Assembly (NCBI GenBank): GCA_024291935.2
Contig: CM044315.1
Span: forward strand, 80,148,385 to 80,212,384
Source of the DNA: Okapia johnstoni
Taxonomy: Eukaryota > Chordata > Mammalia > Artiodactyla > Giraffidae
Length of the DNA: 64,000 bases
Direction: 5' to 3'
In this document: positions 56,863 to 64,000 of the stretch, piece after piece
Numbering within the stretch: the first letter of the stretch is position 1
Layout of the letters: the number at the start of each line of letters is the position of its first letter
The notes under the pieces: generated by a model
What the model was told of the DNA's origin: nothing
Databases searched by the model: none
What the model saw: the letters and a program-made list of their open reading frames with translations, nothing else
Made by a program: the position numbers and the translations under genes

Positions 56863-59049
56863 CCAAAAACCCAGCACAGCCACACTCATTCATTTGCCTA
56901 ATAATGTCTATGGTTGCTTTAATGCTGTGTCAACAGAGTTGAGTAGTTGTGGCAGAGAGTACATAGCCTGCAAAGCTGAAAATATTTACTATCTGTACCT
57001 TTAAGCTGACCACTGGCTGGAAGAAGGAAAAGAACTTGGGGTGACTGGCTCCACAGTGTGGGCCCCCCTGGGCCAGTGCAGGCCAAGTTCCACTCACCTG
57101 TGGAGCTCTGAGGGGGGCTTTGTGCAGCTCCTCATGGGCACTTTGACCCCTCTACTCCAAAGTGATGTCCAGGCTTCCAGTAACGTCCCTACTGTTTCCT
57201 AGCAAACCCCTCCTGCTTGGAAATACTGCCTGCTGCTGCCCCTCCTTCTGTTTAGGGACTCTGGCTACATTTGTGTCCAGACAGGCTGGAGCCATATGCA
57301 TGACATGTGTGACAGGCAGGGAGGCCTGTGCTGAAGGAGGCCCTCAACGGGGCAGTGCCTGGACTGCTGTCGACAGGGCTCCCCAACTCTGCTGACAGAC
57401 TGTACCCAGCATGGACCAAGGAGGAAGGGAAGGGGCCTGACATCCTGGTAAGGAGAGGGAAGCGTGGGGAGGTAAGGAGAGGACCACGAGCTGGGAAGCC
57501 GCTACAAGAGGCAAGAGCACCTCCCCCAGTCAGAGCTTGGGTGATGGCCAGACTGTCTACAGAGTCCACGTAACCCAGAGCCCAAGGACACAATCCCAGC
57601 CCCAGTGACTGCCTTCTAGCTCTCCAGTACTTGCTAAGCCCCAGATTATCCCAGGTACCATGCTAGTCCCTGGGCATATGACAATGCAGCTCAGAGTCTT
57701 GGCTTCATGGATGATGGATAAGGCAGCAAACACACTCACAGAGGCAACAGTGAAATGTGTGACAGATGACAACTGTAATAACAGCAGTTTACAGTTACTG
57801 AGCTTTTGCAATATTCTAGACACTGTCTAAAGTGTTGTATGCTTGTCATCCTATTTCCTCCTCACAAGAGCCTCATGGATGGACACAATATCATCCATAC
57901 TTTATCATACTGCCTTTGGGATACATGAAAGTCACTGGACCCCCGGGGAAGTGCTCTGTCAGGGAAGGAGAGGGGACGGAACCAGACCACAGGGGGTGGC
58001 GCAGGGAGAGAAGTGAGAACGTTTCAGAGAGGAGGCCATTTCTACAGAAACATGGTAGTGGAGGAGAGAACAGAAACGGACTGGGAGCTGGCGAGTAAAA
58101 CAGAAGGGGGAATAACTGAGCCTCCTTATACTGGGGGAAGGAGCTAGGGGAGAAGACGGGGGACGGGGTATGAGAGACAGAGGGGCAGCAGCGGAGAGGC
58201 CCCGGGAGGCGAGGGGATCAGATCAGAGTAGGAGGGAAGGGACAAAGAGGGCAGATTGACTTTTCCCTGGGAAATGGTGGAGCAGGTGAGGGTGACTTTT
58301 CTGCTAGGTTTGCTGGGAGCTGGGGGAACCTCAGTTCTCTGGGGAATCTCTGGGTTTAAGGGTTATGGATGTGAAGGTGTGAGCTGTGATAACTGATGAA
58401 GAGGTTTGGGGCCGTCACTGTAAGTCAGCCAGGGATGGGATTACTGAGCAGTGCTGAATACTGGGGGAGTCTGGAAACCTCTCTCTCCACCAGGATGCCA
58501 CAGTGGGACTGATACATGTATTCGTGCGTCTCTGTTAACAGTTCAGCAACCCAGAAGCAGAAGCAGAAGAAGTGGCTGGATCAGTTTCATCAAGTTTGGA
58601 CCCTACTGTATGAGGTGAGCTAGAGGCACAGGAGTGTGACAGAACTCAAAGACATGGTGGGGATGTCAATGATGGATAGGACCATGGTGGAAGGGTGGAA
58701 TTTCTGGCTTTGATGGGGAGAAAGGAGAGGCCAGGCAGAGGCAGTTGATCAAGCAAAACTTAGGAGTCATTTTTTGCTTTTTTAGTCCCATTTGTCCAGA
58801 TCATGACATTCTCCCAAGAGAAATACCTATTTTATTGTTTATAAATACCTGTTTATTATTTATAAAATAATCCTCTATCTTGCCAATTGGATGGAGTCAT
58901 TCTTGACTCGTTTATTTTTCCTATCTATTATCTGTTCATCAGTAAATCCTGTTCACCCACTAATCTCTGTGTCCACTGCTACCACCCAAATCACCCAAAT
59001 CACCACCCTATGACCAGGGGTCAGTGACCAGCTTCCACCCTGGACCCTC

Positions 59050-59455
59050 CATTCCATTCCTAGACTAGCCAGAAGGATACTCCTAAATCATCAACCACAT
59101 AAGGACATTCCTCTGCCTAAAACCTTCCCACTGCCTCTGATCAAAACCAAACCACAGACAATGACTAATGTCCCTCATCTGCCTCCCATTTTACTTCAGA
59201 TCCTCCTCCTGACTGACCCCGAAACAGTATATATTGGCCTTCCATCCAGTCCTTGAATACAACAAACGTCTTCCTGCCTCTGGACCTTTCTGGAACCCCC
59301 GTGGATGTTCCCAAGGCTGGCTCTTCATTTTCATTCAGATCTCTGTTCAGATGTCACCTCTTCGGAGAAGCCTTCTCCCACCCCTCTGTTGAGGGTGGGT
59401 TTCCTCCTCCTGTCTCTATCACTCACCTTTGTTTTATTTTCTTCATAAACATTCA
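59050..59455 (-). repeat. L2-like LINE fragment, antisense
   Basis: 'ttccctcatctgcctcccatt'-like spacing, 'tcagatctctgttcagatgt', 'cacctcttcggagaagcctt' follow the antisense L2 3' end. Confidence 0.6.
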
Positions 59456-59504
59456 GCACCACTTAAAATTATCTTGTTCATTTGCTTATTCTCTCGTGTG
59501 TGTG

Positions 59505-59712
59505 TGTGCTTGCTTAGTTACTCAGTTGTGTCAGACTCTGCGACCCCATGGACTATAGCCCGACAGGCTCCTAGGTCCATGGGGTTTTCCAGGGCAGAAT
59601 ACTGGAGTGGGTTGCCATTTCCTTCTCCAGGGGATCTTTCCAGCCCAGTGATCAAACCTGCATTTTCTGCATTGGCAGGTGGATTCTTTACCACTGAGTG
59701 ACCAAGGAAGCC
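59505..59712 (-). mobile_element. Bov-tA SINE
   Basis: A minus-orientation full-length copy: plus-strand 'agttgtgtcagactctgcga' to 'ttctttaccactgagtgacc'. Confidence 0.9.
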
Positions 59713-60353
59713 TCATTTAGTAAATTAGAACAAGATAAATACTGTGGGGGAAAAAGGTATGGCAAGGTTTGTAGGAGCAGTTGAGTGTTGAACAGGATGG
59801 TCAGGGTTCACTTCATGAGAAAGGTGAAATGTGAATACAGACTGGGAAAGGTAAGGGAGTAAGACAGATGAATATCTGGAGGGGAATATTCCACGAGGGG
59901 CAACAGCTCCAGTAAAAGCCCCGAGGCAGCAAGGAGTATGGCTGTTGTACAGTGAGCAGAGGGAGGGTAGTAGACAGTGAAAATAGAGAGGAAATGGTGG
60001 GGGGTAGGGGGGATCGTGGATGGACCTGGAGACCGTTGTAAGGACCTCACTCTTTACTCTGATTGAAACAGGAAGACACTGCACATGAGGAGAGGTTGAT
60101 CTTCAAAGCTGAGTGGACACTGCCTCCATGTCATCAAGGGGAAAGGCAGAAGAAGTGGAGCAGATGCCGGTGGTTTTATAGATTTGGTGGGAGGCAGATC
60201 TCTGATCTCATTCCATAAATACTTATTCAGCATCTACCTGCTATGCTAGGCACAATTTTAGGTACTGGGGGATATGACACTGAACAAAATAGGCAGATCC
60301 CTAGTCACACAGAGCTTGCATTCTCCAATTATAATGAACTGGTACACATAAAA

Positions 60354-60572
60354 GAGGTCTCCCCAGGTGGTGCGGTGGTAAAGAATCTGCCTGTCAATGC
60401 AGGAGACACGAGTTTGAGCCCTGGGTCAGGAAGATCTCCTGGAGGAGGAAATGGCAACCCACTCCAATATTCTTGCCTGGAGAATGTCATGGACAGAGGA
60501 GCCTGGTGGGCTATAGTCCATAGGGTCACAAAGAGTTGGACACAACTGAAGGGACTAAACAACAACAATTTA
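60354..60572 (+). mobile_element. Bov-tA SINE
   Basis: The tRNA-like head 'gaggtctccccaggtggtgc' is followed by the standard body to 'aaagagttggacacaactga' and an (AAC)n tail. Confidence 0.9.
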
Positions 60573-60629
60573 CTAAATAATTTACTTAAGAGTTGTTTAT
60601 TGTTGGTGTTTACCTGTAAGAATATGAGC

Positions 60630-60962
60630 TTCATCAAGGTAAGCTCTTGAGATGAAGAGATTACCTTGGATCCTGCAGGTGGGCCCTTAATGCATTCACA
60701 AGTGTCCTTAGAAGAGAAAGGCACAGGGAGATTTTACCACAAACAGGAAAAAAGGCACTATGACCTCAGGACAGAGTCTGAAGTGATGTGGCCACAAGCC
60801 AAGGAACACCAGGGGCTGCTAGAAGAGGGAAGAGGTACGGTAGGGATTGCCTCCCAGAGCATCCGGAGGGAGTGCAGGCCTGCTCACACCTTGATTTCAG
60901 CCCAAAGATGCTGATGGCTGGACTTCCGGCTTCCAGAGCCATGAGAGAATAATTTGTTACAT
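60630..60962 (+). mobile_element. MLT1/MaLR-type LTR
   Basis: 'gtgggcccttaatgcattca', 'caagtgtccttagaagagaa', 'gatgtggccacaagccaagg' and 'cttccagagccatgagagaa' follow the MaLR LTR order. Non-coding. Confidence 0.75.
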
Positions 60963-63339
60963 CAACAAATACAGGTATGCTATTTTCTGAGCCCCAAAGG
61001 AAAATGGAACAGAAGAAGGGTTCAGCCAGTTTTTTTTTTTGCCTCTGCTCAGAAATGAGACAGTATGACAGAGGATGAGCAGCAGCTGTGTTCTCAGATG
61101 AGCCCCTCTACTTTCAGAGAAAGGGGGCCGAGGAAGCCAGCTTGGATGAGGGCACAAAGGCGTCACTGTCAACCACCACCTGCTCTGCCTCCCAGCACTG
61201 CTGACAGTCCCTGGAAGCACTGCGAGGAAAAGTCTAGAAAATGTGACTGTTTCAGGAGGGTCCAGTTTCCAAACATCCGGATGCCTATGTCCAGCTGGTG
61301 GCTGCTGAGTCTCTATCGTACTCTCAGAATCTCTACCCTGAGTTCGAGTCTTATATCCAACTGCTTCTGGAACATCTTGTCCGAGATACTCCACCGGCAC
61401 CTACGCTCCATGTATTTTTTAAAAGGAGTCTATTATCTTCCCCTAACCCTAGTTCTCTCTCTCTCTTTTTCTCTCTTTTTCCAATGAATAGAACCAAAAT
61501 CACAGGCTGATGGGCAACTTCTCCAGCTGGTCACTGCCTCTAGAGCCTGAGCACAATCTAACTGCTTTTCTCTGCAGGGAAGTGTGAGGGACATGCCAAC
61601 TTCAGCCAGGGAAGTCTGAAGCCCTTGAACCCATGTGGCTGGATTTCATCACACTTCTCTTCACTGCTTCAGGGTGGACAATACATTAGTGAAGACTGCT
61701 CTTGGGATTCCCACGCCTAGCTTGGGGCTCTGGTCCTATATGGAATACTCTCACTATCTCCTTTGGTCCAGGGGGTCCAGCATTATTCTTGACTTTGGAG
61801 ACCTTTGGAGGCTTCAGGGGCAGAATTCTCTCTCCCCAGACACCAGATCAATTGCCAAATGGAATGGGTCAAGCTGATAGATGGGAACCCCACCTATCAT
61901 AGTCCTGTTGTCAAGATACACAGGGAGATTGTGCTACCGTAAGAATTTTGGGCCCTGTGCAAACACTGATGCTGCTACTCTCGTTACTTCTGCCATTTCT
62001 CACCTCTACATGGGTGTCCTGGCCCCTGCAAACCCAAGAGGTCCTACATCTGAATTCATGACAAGCTAAGAAGCACTCTGAGAAAGACTGTCTTATCACT
62101 GTGCATTATCTTCTCCCTCACCTTGCTAAAACTTAGAACAGTAGGTAATCAGTGGACAAATGAATAAACAGCACATGAGGCAGGGATTTGTCACAGATAA
62201 AAATCACTGAGCTGCAGCCTTCAATTTCCTTTCACACCCATCCATTCTCAGCTCCCCTGCTCTCTGCTGCACTCAGCACCCCATCATCCTTCAGACAACC
62301 ACCAGGAAGAGAACCACTTTCTATAGGTCATTCTAGGGACCTTCCCAAGATACAACACTGCTAATGCCTGGTAGAGTAAAGGGTCCTGGAGACAAGCAAG
62401 CCCCAACCCATCTTGTCCCCTCCTTGGAATATCTTTAGATGTTCCATATTATTGATAGCACTGACTTAGGCTCAAATCCCTAGACTTTCCTGCCCTCAGT
62501 CCCTTATGAGGGCCTCTATGACTTACTTTATTACACATGACAGCCAAGAGCCTCAATTCTGATACTGGTCTGGGTCTCTGCCCTCAGGCTCCTTACGACC
62601 TTAGCTGCCTTTCTGATCTCTGGAAGCCTTGACCGTTGACCAATCTATGGCCATGGACCATTAATGACCCCTGGGTTTGGTAATGTCCAACACCACCTTC
62701 CTTAGCAGGTCCCTACCCCCTAATTGCAGGTTCGATCAAAGATAAAGTGAAGAAGAGAAACTCTGAAACAGTTATCATCAGTCTCCATATTTATAGTGCA
62801 TTTCTTCCTCAAAAAGCAGGAAATAGGAGAAATGAGCTTCCTTCTAAATCTAAGTTGGCAAACTTCGAGGCAGACCTACTCTGTCTTCTCCTCCTCCAGT
62901 GATCTTACTCTCTACCCTACCTCAGCTATTTATTCCTATACTATATCCTAGACCAAGCCATTACTAAAGCCCTTTCTAATCTCAGTCTCAAACTCTCAGT
63001 CTCCAACTATCTCCACCTATCTGTATAACTATAGCTCACCTGCTCTTACAGCAAAACTCCAACAATCCTTCAACACACTAGGATCTACAAGCCACTAGTT
63101 CTACCATCTTTTCACTGTCCTTCACCTCCTTATGTTCCTACTGCTGTTCTCACCCAGCTTAAATTCCAAATCAACCACCTTCCTGTATTTATCCTCAACT
63201 TCTTTGCTCCTCCTTCATTCAGCTAAAACACAACTCCTGTTAAATCCCACATCCTACCTACTCTGGACATGGACCCGTGCAGATGAATGTAGCTGGTCAG
63301 AGGAAAATGCATGCTGGCTCATCTCATCTTAAATTTGAA

Positions 63340-63395
63340 TGATAGATATGGAAACAACCTAAGTGTCCATCAATGGATGAATAGATAAAGAATTG
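63340..63395 (+). repeat. L1 fragment, sense
   Basis: 'ggaaacaacctaagtgtcca' followed by 'tcaatggatgaatagataaa' is the common L1 3' wording. Confidence 0.65.
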
Positions 63396-63499
63396 TTTTT
63401 AAAGTATTCAACAGCAAGGAACAGTGACAGAGCAAGGAGATGAGAAATGGAATGCAGCTTTTCTGGTAACAGCATTGAAAGTGAGTAACCTAAAGAAGA

Positions 63500-63696
63500 G
63501 CTTAGACTCAGTGGTAAAAAAAAATCCGCCTGCCATTGTAGTAGATGCAGGTTTGATACTTAGGTTGGGAAGATCCCCTGGAGAAGAAAATGGCAACTCA
63601 CTCCAGTATTCTTGCCTGGAAAATCCCATGGACAGAGGAGCCTAGCGGGCTACAGTCCATGGGGTTGCAAAGAGTTTGACACTACTGAGCACATAT
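63500..63696 (+). mobile_element. Bov-tA SINE
   Basis: It contains 'aatccgcctgccattgtagt', 'gatcccctggagaagaaaat' and the Bov-A end. The first bases of the head are degraded. Confidence 0.88.
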
Positions 63697-63699
63697 GCA

Positions 63700-63955
63700 A
63701 ACTGAATATTTTCCCCTGTGCTATACAGTAAAACCTTGTTGTTCATCTATTCTAAATCTAATAGTTTACATCTGCTAATCCCAAACGCCTAGTCCTTCCT
63801 TCTCCACCCACCTCCCCCATGGCAACCACATGTCTATTCTCTACGTCTGTGAGTCTGTTTCTGTTTTGTATATAAGTTCATTTGTGCCATATTTTAGATT
63901 CCAGATGTAAGTGATATCATCTGATATTTGTCTTTCTAACTGAACTTTACACTCA
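63700..63955 (-). repeat. L1 3' region, antisense
   Basis: 'gctatacagtaaaaccttgt' and 'gtctgtgagtctgtttctgt' followed by 'gtgatatcatctgatatttg' match the artiodactyl L1 antisense wording. Confidence 0.7.
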
Positions 63956-64000
63956 CCATTTCTGATCTCTCTCCTCTCACTTCTCTTGAATCCATTCTCC

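Larger units (their letters stand above)
56196..57010. mobile_element. Old DNA transposon-like repeat, split by two SINEs
   Basis: The left part ('atggcccaaaggccagctgc', 'aaagttttattaaaacacag') and the right part ('cctaataatgtctatggttg', 'ttgagtagttgtggcagaga', 'gaaaatatttactatctgta') are contiguous in a common mammalian MER-type repeat. Here they are separated by 56311-56862. A perfect 26-bp tandem duplication lies in the left part (56253-56278 and 56279-56304). The family name is not assigned. Confidence 0.65.
48773..64000 (-). other. ST3GAL3: ST3GAL3 intron (at least 15.2 kb, open at window end)
   Basis: No ST3GAL3 N-terminal exon was found here. It contains a BovB fragment (52876-53625), old L1 stretches (51440-52430, 63340-63395, 63700-63955), L2-like antisense sequence (about 59050-59455), an MLT1-type LTR (60630-60962), nested SINEs in a DNA element (56196-57010), further Bov-tA SINEs, and a CA microsatellite (52531-52552). 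In 48900-50550, 53660-56190, 57010-57690 and 61050-63330 nothing is recognised with confidence. Confidence 0.75.

Noticed and set aside
57060..57175. Possible extra ST3GAL3 exon ending at a strong donor (CCACAG|gtgagtgg on the minus strand, near 57102)
   Set aside because: The sequence before the donor does not encode any part of the missing ST3GAL3 N-terminal region, and no acceptor or conserved frame supports it. It could be a rare non-coding exon but cannot be claimed.
1..64000. A novel gene system, CRISPR array, operon or structured RNA
   Set aside because: The window is mammalian DNA with three known genes. No regular spaced repeats, clustered small unknown genes or conserved RNA folds were seen.

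Overview
This window is vertebrate nuclear DNA from a ruminant, most likely a bovid. The interspersed repeats show it: many Bov-tA/Bov-A and CHR-type tRNA-derived SINEs, a BovB (RTE) LINE fragment, ruminant L1 3' ends, and the old mammalian MIR, L2, MLT1 and MER5A families. The species cannot be fixed from the sequence alone. There are no bacterial-style genes, operons, CRISPR arrays or structured RNA genes that I can support.

Three protein-coding genes are present, all on the minus strand, in the order IPO13 - ARTN - ST3GAL3 with increasing coordinate. This matches the human 1p34 order (ST3GAL3, ARTN, IPO13 in transcription direction). IPO13 (importin-13) contributes its first two coding exons (5997-6080 and 3478-4214) and a GC-rich promoter (about 6500-7150). 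The rest of the gene lies before position 1. ARTN (artemin, a GDNF-family ligand) has its complete coding part in three exons (18158-18217, 17730-17877, 17137-17634), followed by a 3' UTR with AU-rich elements. ST3GAL3 (beta-galactoside alpha-2,3-sialyltransferase 3) contributes its last seven coding exons (48678-48772 down to 23600-23689) and a 3' UTR ending near 22630. Its N-terminal exons (about 100 residues) lie beyond position 64000.

Layout: 1-3477 IPO13 intron; 3478-6080 IPO13 exons 2 and 1; 6081-7150 promoter/CpG island; 7151-15930 repeat-rich intergenic DNA including a solo LTR and nested SINEs; 15930-18217 ARTN; 18218-22629 intergenic/ARTN upstream with a CTCF-like site and a GC-rich block; 22630-48772 ST3GAL3 exons and introns; 48773-64000 a long ST3GAL3 intron filled with LINEs, SINEs and LTR pieces. 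The three genes act in unrelated processes (nuclear transport, neurotrophic signalling, Golgi sialylation). Their grouping is conserved synteny, not functional linkage.

The most notable observation is in ARTN. The third coding exon carries an apparent one-base insertion in a C tract within the cystine-knot domain (17321-17325). The upstream pro-region reads out of register with the human protein between two other G tracts. All three events sit in G/C homopolymers, so assembly error is as likely as real divergence. I found no candidate for a previously undescribed biological system. The remaining findings concern nested transposons, a solo LTR with intact target-site duplication, and regulatory-site candidates.
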